Positions 32,404 to 42,704 of a DNA stretch of 64,000 nucleotides are shown here, in pieces (the first letter of the stretch is position 1; the number at the start of each line of letters is the position of its first letter). Position numbers and translations under genes: made by a program. This DNA comes from Rhynchopus euleeides (taxonomy: Eukaryota > Euglenozoa > Diplonemea > Diplonemida > Diplonemidae): NCBI GenBank assembly GCA_963210315.1, contig OY723301.1, positions 1,736,001 through 1,800,000 of the forward strand. Direction: 5' to 3'. The notes below the pieces were generated by a model that was not told where the DNA came from, did not search any database, and worked only from the letters and a program-made list of their open reading frames with translations.

Positions 32404-32440
32404 TACCCCCCCCTCCACCCTCCACCCCACCTCCTAACAG
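32404..32440 (+). promoter_or_regulatory. Polypyrimidine tract and AG before the 583-aa gene
   Basis: A C/T-rich run ending CTCCTAACAG, with CTAAC as a possible branch point; AG is at 32439-32440, 46 nt upstream of the ATG. It begins exactly at the right border of the transposon. Confidence 0.4.
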
Positions 32441-32485
32441 CCGAAAGCCCCCACTGTATACACTGTCGCCCCCCACACCCCACCG

Positions 32486-34237
32486 ATGCCCCCCGGTTCG
32501 CCGCAGGCATGTCACGCCCTGACTGACGAGGAGTATGTTATCCACCACGGGATCGACAAGGCAATCGCCGCCACCGCGATGCAGTTCTGCGCAGTATACA
32601 ACCCGAAGCAGTTCCCTGTGGAATACCGCCTCCCCCAGACCCGGACCCTCCACCGCGACCTGAGGCAGGCCAACGGGAAGTCGAAGCGCGGCGCCCCCCC
32701 GCAGAGCATGGCACGGATAGGGAGCCAGCACCCTGGGTCCAGCATCACGGGGTCATCCACTGCGACACTCTCTGTTAAGACCAAGAGCATGGTGCACGGA
32801 GCCACCTCCAAGGCAGGCGCACGCCTCGGCCCCCGCCCCTCCGCCCTCAGCAACAGCTCCGCGCGCACCCCCGTCAAATCCATCGGTTCCGCCTACTCCA
32901 CTATCTCGGCAGCCCAGACACTCACAGGACTGGCTGGCCCTGCCAGCCAGGCGGGCACCTCCCAAGCCTGCCTAGGGGAAGACCGCGATATGCCGCCTGA
33001 AGACCTCTCGGTATATCACAGAGGTGTCCCGACAGACGACACGCCCCGCCTGCTGGCACAGCTCCTCCTGAACAGCACGGAGGCACACCTCGACGCCGAG
33101 GGGAGGCTCGAGGGGATCAAGGCGGGCATCCTGCTCCGCCTGTCGGCCAGGCCTGCGTGCCGCAGGGGTGCTGCCGATGTGGGGTGCGCCCCCACTCCCG
33201 CACACACCCTCCCCTCTGGCGGCGAGGGCAACCCTCCTGCGCTGCCCGCAGCTGGGTCGGGAGGCAGCCTCCATGGGAGCGTTGCCGAGCTCGGGCAGCA
33301 GGGGGGTGACGCGCAACCCCCAAACGCCGATGGCTCCGCCAGGGCGGTGGAGTCAGAGCCTGCGGCTGTCGCGGCAGCGCCGGACGCAGCGCCAGGGCAG
33401 GCCTTCCTGACAAAGGGTGAGGTGGCGGCGCTGCGGGCGGAGCTGGAGGGGATCCTCTCGGATGTGGATGAAGTTGCCTCGTGGGATTCATACCGCTACT
33501 GCGTGTCCCTCCTGGAGGGTGCGTCACGCCTCCTGAATGTGTTGGAGAAAACCGCGTCGCTCTCGCAGCGCCTCTCGCGGCAGCGGATCGGCGACCTGCA
33601 GCACGACGAGCTCTCCTCAGAGGTGTCTGTGCTGTCCGGTGCGCTGCAGGACCTCCCCTCAGAAATGGTCAACCTCCCCGCCACCGTGTCTGCAGCGAAG
33701 ACCCTTGGGTGTATCCACCTTGCATCCGCCGTGGTGACACACCTTCTCTTCTCCGAGCTTGCGACATACCTCTGGTCGCTCCTCAAGCTCTCCAATGTGA
33801 TCCCGGTGTATAAAGCGGAGCAGGGTGCGGCGCTGTCCTTCACCTATGTCCTCCGTGCGTTGGACCACACCGCGATCCGGGTGCAGATCGTCGAGGCGAT
33901 CAAAGAGGAGACTCAGAAGCTCCGCATCCCGGTGCAGAAGAGCGATGTGAAGAAGAGCGAGCGTGACCCGGCGCAGTCGGTGGGTCCCTCGGAGGTGCCG
34001 GCCATCGCAGGCGTGACTGCCGGCGAGGGTGATGGGGTGGTGGAGGCGGAGGCGGAGGACGGCGGGGCAGGGGGTGGTTCCGGTGGTCCGGCCGCGGAGC
34101 TGCACCGGCCCCGCAGCATCGTGAAGCTGGCGGCGAGCTTTTCCGGGCGTGGCGGTGGGGTGAGGTCTCCTGGAGGCATGCCTACGATGGAGAGCTCCGT
34201 TGCAGGCACGCCGGGGGGGCTCGCGCCGCACAGCTGA
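32486..34237 (+). CDS. Unrecognised 583-aa protein
   Basis: I do not recognise this family. Residues about 90-320 are low complexity, rich in Ala, Gly, Ser and Pro. Residues about 325-500 look helical and globular (GEVAALRAELEGILSDVDEV; VVTHLLFSELATYLWSLLKL), and the tail is Glu/Gly-rich. The short N-terminal block (DEEYVIHHGIDKAIAATAMQ) also looks structured. No signal peptide or clear membrane span, although the LLFSELATYLW segment is hydrophobic. The start is the first ATG after an acceptor-like AG. Codon use is like the other genes here (G/C third positions), and the frame is long with no stop, which supports a real gene. Confidence 0.7.
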   Translation: MPPGSPQACHALTDEEYVIHHGIDKAIAATAMQFCAVYNPKQFPVEYRLPQTRTLHRDLRQANGKSKRGAPPQSMARIGSQHPGSSITGSSTATLSVKTKSMVHGATSKAGARLGPRPSALSNSSARTPVKSIGSAYSTISAAQTLTGLAGPASQAGTSQACLGEDRDMPPEDLSVYHRGVPTDDTPRLLAQLLLNSTEAHLDAEGRLEGIKAGILLRLSARPACRRGAADVGCAPTPAHTLPSGGEGNPPALPAAGSGGSLHGSVAELGQQGGDAQPPNADGSARAVESEPAAVAAAPDAAPGQAFLTKGEVAALRAELEGILSDVDEVASWDSYRYCVSLLEGASRLLNVLEKTASLSQRLSRQRIGDLQHDELSSEVSVLSGALQDLPSEMVNLPATVSAAKTLGCIHLASAVVTHLLFSELATYLWSLLKLSNVIPVYKAEQGAALSFTYVLRALDHTAIRVQIVEAIKEETQKLRIPVQKSDVKKSERDPAQSVGPSEVPAIAGVTAGEGDGVVEAEAEDGGAGGGSGGPAAELHRPRSIVKLAASFSGRGGGVRSPGGMPTMESSVAGTPGGLAPHS

Positions 34238-34330
34238 GGGACGGTGGTGGCGTGTGTGTGGAGGCAATGCCAGGGTTCGCTCGGTGCATCTACACACTAA
34301 ACTATCAAGAGTAACGTGTGTGTGTGTAGT
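34238..34330. repeat. Left half of a ~125-bp repeat split by a retroelement
   Basis: From about 34274 the sequence matches the intact module at 50419-50545 (TACACACTAAACTATCAAGA, then the word ACGTGTGTGTGTGT), ending in a (GT)n run. The right half resumes at 35399. Confidence 0.6.
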
Positions 34331-34387
34331 GATAGTGGTTTTAAGTGGGTAACCCTGCGCGGATCTGTGCCCACTCCCCGCCCACCC

Positions 34388-35398
34388 CTACGTCACAGCG
34401 GATGCCCCACTCGGGTTAGAGTGTGGGGCCAACTCAGTGCCACTCCGAGGAGGGCGTGAGGCATAGCCAGCGTGGTGCGTGCCGCAACAGTGTGTGAGTG
34501 ATTTCGCACTGCTGTGGCAGTCCCCGCACCGGCCCATGCGATGCGTCTTGCAAAATTCCATGGTGACTTGCAAGCCGTCGTTCTTCCCGTGGTGGTCCCG
34601 GCAGCAGTCCTCTTCCGAGAGGCGCCGGCGCCGGCAGTCCACGCAGCGGGGTTTCCAGTGCAGAGCGCAGGTAAGCATCTTCGCGTTCCGTCTGGCTCCA
34701 GGGGGGGCAGTCCGGGGAGCAACGCCCCGTCGTTCCCATGACCGTCCTGTCCGGGCGTTGGCTTGCCGGCTGCTGGCAGTCCATTGCTGGGCCGCTTGCT
34801 GCCACCCCTCTGGGTAGTGGGGCTGCGGTGCGAAGGTTGCGGCCCACGCCATGCCGCGGGAGTGGAAGGCTGTGTCCCGCTGGTTCAAGCCCGGGCCTGC
34901 CGTGTGCGCTTGGAGGCTGCGCATCACCGACTCGGTGGCTGGGCTGAGCTGGGCTCTCCTGGACAGGCCCCCTGCCACGGTTCCCCCGATCGCGGTGAGG
35001 ACAGTGGAGCTCGCAGTGTGGCCACAGTGCCATGGTTGCTTGGAAGTCTTGCGCACCACCTCGCAGAGCTGCCTCAACGAGTGAGCCTTGCCCAGGATGC
35101 TCTTCTGGAAGGCTGCGAAGTCCTGCCGCAGCTGCTCCTGCGAGGTCTCCCCCTGCCTCTCAGCCTCGTCCATGGCGGCGTTGCTCAGGGCGTCCGCATC
35201 GACGTTGAGTTCCCTTTTCACGTGCTCATACGTAAGGGTGATCCGGGGCCCGAGGTCGGCAGCCAGCCGTGCCGTGCTGAGGAAGAGGGGGCGGAGGGAT
35301 TTATCGCGGCAAACCGCTTCCCCTTTTAGGTGTCGCAGCACCACCTGCGAGTCACCCCGCACCGTAACGTTCCCCTCAGGGGGCGGGTCGCCCCTTCT
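34388..35398 (-). pseudogene. 5'-truncated retroelement: RNase H domain plus twin Cys/His motifs
   Basis: The minus-strand frame is open for about 340 codons. The N-terminal part has RNase H signatures (VRGDSQVVLRHLKG; YEHVKRELNVDADALSNAAMD) but lacks the first catalytic Asp strand, so it is truncated at the 5' side. The first ~10 residues of the open frame come from flanking (GT)n. The C-terminus has two motifs with identical spacing, CX2HX4CX2CX9CCX2HH (CALHWKPRCVDC...CCRDHH and CKTHRMGRCGDC...CCGTHH), probably zinc-binding. (GT)n on both sides could be the target duplication. This looks like a dead-on-arrival insertion of a LINE-type element different from the one at 42705-47435. Domestication cannot be excluded. 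Confidence 0.65.
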
Positions 35399-35490
35399 CG
35401 TGTGTGTGTGTGTGGAGATCACATCAAGAGCAAGTGCTCGGTGTGTGTCTACACTAATATATAAAGATTCACGTGTGTCTAGGGTGTGTG
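35399..35490. repeat. Right half of the split repeat
   Basis: Shares AGATCACATCAAGAGCAAGTG and ATATAAAGATTCACGTGTG with 50470-50545. Confidence 0.6.
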
Positions 35491-36010
35491 GTTGCCAGGG
35501 GTTTGATCCCTCCTCCCCGACAACACGGCATGCGAACTGCGAGCCCGAGTCATTTACACTCTCACGGACGGCTTGCTATGGGGCATGGTGGTGGTGGTCT
35601 GGGGGGGCGGAGGGGTGTGTGCGGTTCGCCCCTTTCCTTCCTGCTGTGTTGCTGCTGTGTTTGCTGTTTGGTTGACCCCCCCCTCACGGCGCCTCTCCCT
35701 CTAGCCCCCTCCCACCCACCCTGACCTCGCAGCCCCCCAACCTGCCTCGCCAGAGGTGCTGCAGGCAGGGGGTTGCGAGACCACACCCCCTCCACCCCCG
35801 GCGGCCTTTCCAGCGGCGCCCCCTGCACCCCCCCCCCAGACCCGGTGATGCCGCCACCGCTGCTGCTGCCTCCTCCCCCCTCCCTCCCCTCAGCCCACCC
35901 CCAATGCTTGCGCTGATTGCATCAAGAGTTTTTAAACGACGAACGGGATTTACACACACACCCACCCCCCTTCCCCCTCCACCGCACCGCAGGCACTAGG
36001 AACAGGCATA
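35491..36010. other. Intergenic region and leader of the next gene
   Basis: C-rich, no gene. A pyrimidine-rich stretch at about 35957-35990 ends in CGCAG (AG at 35991-35992), 18 nt before the next ATG, as in the asparaginase gene. Confidence 0.5.
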
Positions 36011-37469
36011 ATGTCGGAGCCGGAGACACAGGAGGCGGCTGTTGCGGAGGTCCCGCCCGTCATGGAGGTGCCTGAGGCACAGGAGGCGCCCGCGGCTCCG
36101 GCCGCAGAGGCCCCGGCTGTTGCGGAGGCGGTGGTCGACACTGCCACCCCCCCGGAGGCGCAGCCCGAGCCTGCCACGGAGGCGCCTGCCGAGGCTGCTG
36201 CCGCCACCGAGGCCCCTGCTGTGGAGAAGAAGGAGAACAAGTGGGGCGGCTGGGGTGAGGACCCCGATGAGACCCTCCTGGAAATGGCCCAAAGCGAGCC
36301 GGTGCAGCGCGGCAACGCGCTGCTGGACGAGCTGGCTGTTGACGACGGGACCACTGAGGAGGAGCGTGAGGTGATCACAGGCCCCGACGGCTACCAGTAC
36401 CCCCCCCTGACGAAGCACGGCATTGACATCCTGCGCCGCATGTGGGCTGGCGAGCTGCCCGACAACCGCGTGGACTCCGTGCAGCTGTGGGAGAAGAAGG
36501 TGCGCTGTGCCGTGGCGATGAGCGGGCTGGCCATCCCCGTGCCCCCGCGCGTGCCTGCGACGGAGCTTCTCAACCGCCCCGCTGCCGCCATCAAGGCGGA
36601 GACGGCCAACAAGGACCTGTCGAGGTGGGTCATCCCTGAGGACGAGCAGGTTGAGTACTCCCCGGAGATGGAGGAGTTCAACGCGAAGGGGATTGTGCCG
36701 GAGACGGTGACGAAGATGCTGGAGAAGCGTCTGGAGCTGAGGGCGCAGCGCAACTACGAGGATGCGGACCGGATCCGCAACGACCTGTTCGCGATGGGTG
36801 TCGAGTTCAACGACGTCGCGATGCAGTGGAGGAGCGGGGACCACCAGGGCACCTTCGGGCAGGGCTTCGTCGGCCAGATGTACCAGGGTGGTGGCGGTGG
36901 CGGCAACATGCAGGACGGGCCGCCGCGCCCGCCCATCGAGATCCAGGACATCGACATGCCCGGCACCTGGGAGGACTTCCTGGGGCTGGCGGACCCCAAG
37001 GTGCTGGCGGTGGGCCCCAGGTCGCAGGCCAACGGGAAGCGCGCGTGGGGCGCAGGCGGGATGAACTGGGGGACGTCGGACCAGGCGCAGGCAGCGGAGC
37101 AGGCTATTGCCAACTGCGCGGCACAGGGCGTGCACCGCCCGAAGATCATCTGGCCCCCGCACCTGGTTGGCGCCTACGGCAAGGGGGTATGTCCTCGCGT
37201 TGGTCGTCTGACCCTGGGGGAAGCGATTTTGCCGCTTTTGCAATGGAGGAGGGTGGGGGGGGGGTGCGGGGATAAAGGCAAGGATGCAAGACGTTTGCTT
37301 TACACGCCAAAAAAAGCGAATCCCTTGTGTGTGAAAGAACAATCAACTTTTTTTTGACTTTACCAACCACTCCCCCCCCACCACACAGGGCAAGGGCAAG
37401 GGCGGCGGCGGCGGCGGCAAGGGCATGGGCATGAAGGGTGGTAAGGGCGGCTTCAAGGGCGGCTACTGA
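36011..37469 (+). CDS. Putative RNA-associated protein with Gly-Lys-rich tail, two exons
   Basis: Exons 36011-37186 and 37389-37469 give 418 aa. The intron is GT-AG (GTATGT...CACACAG), phase 0, 202 bp. Residues 1-75 are Ala/Pro/Glu/Val-rich. A region near 238-270 (LEKRLELRAQRNYEDADRIRNDL) has the AR-x-x-K/N-DF/YxxAD-xIR pattern seen at the C-terminus of cysteinyl-tRNA synthetases and in some organellar RNA-binding proteins. Exon 2 encodes only a repetitive GKG/GGF tail of 26 residues, the kind that binds nucleic acid. Without splicing the frame would read into the intron and stop at 37357. No targeting signal is certain; the Ala-rich N-terminus is acidic. The function is inference. Confidence 0.75.
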
Positions 37470-38142
37470 TTGCCCTAGGAGACACGATGGATGGTACAGA
37501 GGATGGAGAAGAAGGATGCAGCACGCCAGCGGCAACGCTGCCAACCACTTGAGTGAGTGATTGAAGGAGTAAGCGAGAGAAAGAGAGAGAGAAAGAGGCA
37601 ACGAGGAGGTGTGTGTGTGTGGTGTGGTGTGTGTTCCCACAAAAAAAACACAACAAAAAAGAAGAAGAAAAAAAACACTCTCGGCAGAGCATCTCAGTCG
37701 CTAACATCGTATTTTTATTGAGCTCGCACCCCCCTCCCCGCCCCCCACCCCACACCCCCCCTCGGGAAAAATAAGCAAGAGAATGAAGGAGGGGGCTGTG
37801 GGGCGGCGGCGTTGGGCAATGGCGGTGTCACACGTTGAGCAGCACCCCCCAGACGCCCGCTTGTTGCAGGGCTGTTGTTGTATTTTTTTTTGCGTCGAAA
37901 TACTGAACCAGACCTGCGGCGCCTCCTGCAGCCCCCCCCCTACCTGCGGCCTGCATTCAGAGCGCAAGAGTGAAGGGGGAAGGGGGAGGGTTGGAGGGGG
38001 AGGGGGGGGGGGGAGAGAGAGAGAGAGAGAGGGAAGGGGCTCTGACCTTATTTCTTTTGCGGTATCCGCAAAGAAGATGGTTGGCAGCGCATGTGTTCAC
38101 ACATACCCTGGACAAGTTTCTCTCTCCTCCCCCCTCTCCCCC

Positions 38143-38173
<31 letters not shown>

Positions 38174-38505
38174 GATCTCTCTGGAAGGGGCTTTCGCTAC
38201 CGTCGAAAAAAATACGGCGTTTTTCACCTATACATAGGAGGAAAGACCAAATACCCGCACCGTTTTGGATCACCGGAGTGAAGACCACCCCATCCTCTCT
38301 CTCTGCGCGCTTTGCTTCTTCTCTGCTTTGCCACTGCCCCCTCCTCCTCCTCCGGCTTCTCGCCTGTACACTGCGGCCACTCTCCGGTCTCTCCATCCAT
38401 CCATCCATGCATTCTCTCTCTGTGTGGATGAACTACCAATTCGTGGGGGGGCGTGAGTTGGAACGAACGAAAAAAAATGCCGAATAAAAAAAACCCTTGG
38501 AAGTG
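37470..38505. other. Intergenic simple-sequence region
   Basis: GA-rich (37565-37600, 38005-38030), CT-rich (38125-38180) and C-rich runs; no gene. Confidence 0.5.
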
Positions 38506-40406
38506 GGGGTATGGAAATTTAGTCATTCTTAGTCACTTTTAGGCGATTTACGCGCGGTTTTTCGGCTGGGGAAAAGAGAGTAAGATTTTCGAAAAAAATC
38601 GATTTTTTCGCAAAAAATCGCATTGTGTCGTAGTCGCGCGTAGTCACCCGTAGTCGCCAGGTCGAGGTTACCAGATTCCATACCCCCCCGGGGTACTGAA
38701 TTACCGATTTTTCGACATGTCGAAAAAAAAAATTTTGGCCGAAAAAAAATTTTTTTTTTCGGCCGACTAAACCGAAAATCGGGCCCTCTGGGGTGCCACA
38801 CCGATATTTTTCGGATTTTTTTTCGATTTTTTTTGGTTGGGGTGGCCACCAGTCCAGGCTGCTGCCCCAGGGTGGCCGGATTTTCGACATGTCGAAAAAA
38901 AAAATTTTGGCCGAAAAAAAATTTTTCCGGGGGGCTCCGCCCCCCACGCCCCCCGCCCCCCCCCCCCCCCCCCACCTCCCACCTCCCTCCCGGCCGGGGG
39001 CCGGTACGGTCGGTCGTCGGCTGCGGCCAAAGGGCGTGCGGTAGCCGACGCCCTTTTGTGCTCGCCTCCTCCCTCCCACACCTCTTTGTCCTCTTTCATG
39101 ACGCGTCACCCTGCCTCCACGCTCTGACTTCTGTGACCCGCATGCCGCGTTGAGAGCAAGTCTTCCGTGTGCTGTCACCGAGACCAGGCCACTATCTGCT
39201 CTCAGGTTGGTAGCAATGGCCTTTTACCTGATGTCAAGCCCACGTGACAAAGACTCGTGCAGCTGAGGTCCTGGCTGGTCTGTCCTGTTGTCTGGGATCC
39301 TGTTCCCCCCCGCACCCCCCCTTCCCACACATGTCTGGTGCGTCGGTCGCGGGTTTGTGGCGCATCGGTCCTTTGGCCTGCCGGGCCTCCCCCCCGCACC
39401 CCCCCTCCACACGCGAACCGGTCCCCCTTTTTCAATTGCGACCCGGTTCCCGTGTTGTGTCGCGGCCCTCCCCGCCTCGCCTCCGACAGACTCTCCCCAC
39501 AGTTGACGACGTGGGCAAACGGCGCCGACATCCTCTCATCACTTACCGTATTCTCATCAGGACGGTCGGTTTCCCTGACGCCACGACCACCAATGTGCTC
39601 CGATGCTTTTTGAAGGAGGTAGTTCATCCCCGACTCAGGCGTTTGCGGGAATGAGCTCGCCCACTTCTCCTGGAGGAGTACGCACCACCCGGTCGTGGCG
39701 CACCCGCACCCGCTGCACACCGCACATGACGAGTTGCGGTAGCAGCCGTACCCCACACAGGTTCGAGTGGTTTGCCATGGTCCTGCTCACGACGACCTGC
39801 AGGTCACCCGTTCCTGTCGTGCACGGGCAGGCAGTGCCAGGAGGTGGTGGCCTCGTCAATCTGGCAGGGTTTGAGTTTACCGGGGCGAGGCACTCCACTC
39901 TGGGTCTGCTGTTTGTGATGTAACAAGCAGGTCTGGCGGGGTGTTCAGGGTTCGGAGTGGCCCTCCTCGTTGGCATCCGTGCAGCAGCGCTATCGCGTCC
40001 CGGAATGCCCCGTGTCACACCGGTGGGAACAGGGGCCAGCACCGCCATCTCGAGGAGGACCCGGGCCGTTCTTTGGATTCTTCACAGTCGCAGCCTCCGG
40101 CTTGTCGTTGTCCGTCAGCGTAGCGCCCACCCAGCCTGCAGAGATCTTGCACCGTCTTCAACAGCAACTTTTGACCCGACAATTTTTGGGGCATTTTTTC
40201 ACCAAAAAAAAATCACTCTGCGCGCCAAGTCGAAGACTTGTTTGGGGACTTTTGGTGTCCCCAATTTTTCAATTTTCGAAAAATAAGCTCACTTTGCTAA
40301 ACTGGACCCAACTCCCCACACTCTTTTTTAAGCGAAAAACAGCAAATTTCGGCCGATTTTTTCTCATTTTTTCTCATTTTTTTTCACCGACTTTTCCATA
40401 CCCCCA
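38506..40406. repeat. Possible relic element bounded by inverted TGGGGGTATGGAAA ends
   Basis: GGGGGTATGGAAA near 38506 faces TTTCCATACCCCCA near 40393-40407. Inside are two direct copies of TTTTCGACATGTCGAAAAAA followed by ATTTTGGCCGAAAAAAAATT (about 38705 and 38880), and A/T-rich blocks near 40200-40390. A minus-strand segment around 39560-39760 reads a Cys-rich stretch (CYRNSSCAVCSGCGC), perhaps coding debris. No target duplication was found. Confidence 0.3.
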
Positions 40407-42704
40407 GTGCAGCGCAATAAGCGTTATTATTTTTTTGCACCCTCCTGTCTAATGTTGTTTGATCGGAATTTCCCCACCACACACACACACACGTACACCT
40501 CCGGTTTTGAGGGAGGATGCAGTGGGTGGGATGTAGTTTTACCATAACCTTGCCCCTCTCTTGGGTGCGGTAAAAGAGAACACGGGGGTGGGTGGAGGGT
40601 GGGGGCGGGTGGGATGCTGTTCTATGGCAGCGCATCGCATGTATGGGACATAGCCACAGGCGCAGGTGTGGTGTGTGCGTGTGTGTGCTGGCACAAAAAA
40701 AGGAGGAAGGAAGCAAGTAAAAATGTACCGGCCACTCTCCTGGTTGTCTTGCACGTCAGGACTGTGGTGGTCGATGGCAACATATAATCCAGGCGGCAAA
40801 TGCGCCAACGAGACAGTTTGAGTCTGTACAGTTGCATCGCTCGGCAACACCGTGTGTGGGGCGACGCATGGACAAGAAACACGCATGTGATATTCTTGTC
40901 GCAGTGCAGAACACACCAAGCATGTTGCTCTTGATGTGATCGCCACTGCGAGATGCACACACCCACACGCGTGAACGCACTTTTTGTTGCCGCCGGGGTT
41001 TTGCGTGCCACTCTCTCTGTCTTGTCTCTGTCTGTCTTTTATGTTTTTCTTTGCGGACACATAGCTTTTTAGTCGCAGTGTCGAAATTCCTCAAAGCATG
41101 CAAACCCTCCCCCGGTATCTCTGCTTAGACACGATTCGCACACGAGGGCAGAATATGCCCTTCACACCTCGCTTCGATTCGCCTCCACCGATTTAATTAT
41201 TAACGAAGACACGCCCGCATGGCCTCGGCGAACGGGGCAAACAGGGCAAACAAACACGCCATATTGCACCCTCGTGAGTGTGGGTGTGTGTGGGGTGGTG
41301 GTGGTGGTGTTGTCCCTCCTCTCTCAACAGCAAAAAAAATGAAGGCGACAAAAATGTGCGGGGGTTATTCACCAGCGCCCTCTCGTCTGTGCAAACGCAG
41401 ACACTAGGTTTCCGGGTGATCCCGCGTCGATAAAAGCAATAGCAAAATAAAGGGAGGAACAAATGCCCTGACGGGGCAAATCGTTCAAAATCGTTCGAAA
41501 CAAACGGAACATTTTTTCCCTATTTTGAGGAGGGTGTGGGTGAGGCAGTCGGGTGAGGGAGGGCGGGGCGTCAGTGGGGCAGAGCAGGGTTGTGTGGTGT
41601 GGCCTGAGGGGTTCTTCACGATTCGGCCAAAAGTTTTTGGCGGTGTTTTTTCTGACAACATGATAGAAGAGAATCACCACAAGAAACACTTTTCTGAGCC
41701 ACGAGAAGGACTCCCCGACTTTCATACATCCCGTGTTTTGTCGGCGCCAACAGAAGGAAAAAAAACAAAAAAGTGCAACGTTGATGACGCTAGAGTTGTA
41801 TGTAATCGCACGCGCTCAGACCTTTGGTCGTCGAAAATCCGTGGTCAGAAGAACCTGAAAGGCGGACCTCCCCTCACAGGGAGCTGCTTGGAGCACGACT
41901 AGGAGAGTCGTTCAAAATATGTAAGAAACCCCCCCCCCCCCTGGAGGGACAAGCCAGAGGCGACGAAGGCCAGTCAACCCTGTGCCGCTTTGATGCGTCT
42001 GCATTTGTCAGCTAAACCGGGCTTCCCGGTTCGACCCAGGGGGGGGAGTGGCGTGTGGGGTGGCGGTGGCAGGGTAGTGAGGTGACCAATAGCGAGCCCC
42101 TTCCCCTTCCCCCCCCCCCCCCTCCCCGCCCTCTGCACACTGAGCACAGTTGTGACGCAATGTAGAACGCCCACTGCGTCGCGGTGGTGGTGTGCGTTGC
42201 GCACCACCATATAGACACCGCGAGAAAATATGTCATTCTTCACGATTTGGCATCGCCAAAAAAGAATGCGTGATGTCGGAGGAAACCCAACGGATGCCGG
42301 GAGGGGGGTGGGAGGGGGCGGGGGTGAGAGGTGGAAAGCCCAGTTTTGAACGATTTTGAACGATTTTTGGCCGTGCTCGTAGCATTCCCCGTTGAGGGGG
42401 TCGCTATTTCGTGTTCTCCTGGCCGCACGGAGGCATTGCCTTACGTCGCCTCTTCCTCTTTTCCTTGGTGGTGTGTTGGTCTGGCACAGAGGGCGGGACC
42501 GTGCTGATATGCACAGTGACGACTCTCCCTTTTGTTTTGTGCCCGCCTCCACCGAGATTCGGCTGATGCCTCTCAGACTGGGGGCGGGCGGTCGCCGACG
42601 CTGACGCGCCTGGCGGCCTGTGGAAAGTGACGTGGGGCTGGGATGGGGGGGGGGGTGCTGGGGGGTCGGGCCGAAGCCCTTGTTCTCTGATGATGTTATT
42701 TGGT
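40407..42704. other. Intergenic region with weak inverted repeats
   Basis: No convincing gene. Inverted words AATCGTTCAAAATCGTTC (about 41478-41497) and its complement (about 42345-42365) may bound a relic of ~0.9 kb. The last ~100 bases before 42705 would be the 3' UTR of the LINE on the minus strand. Confidence 0.4.
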
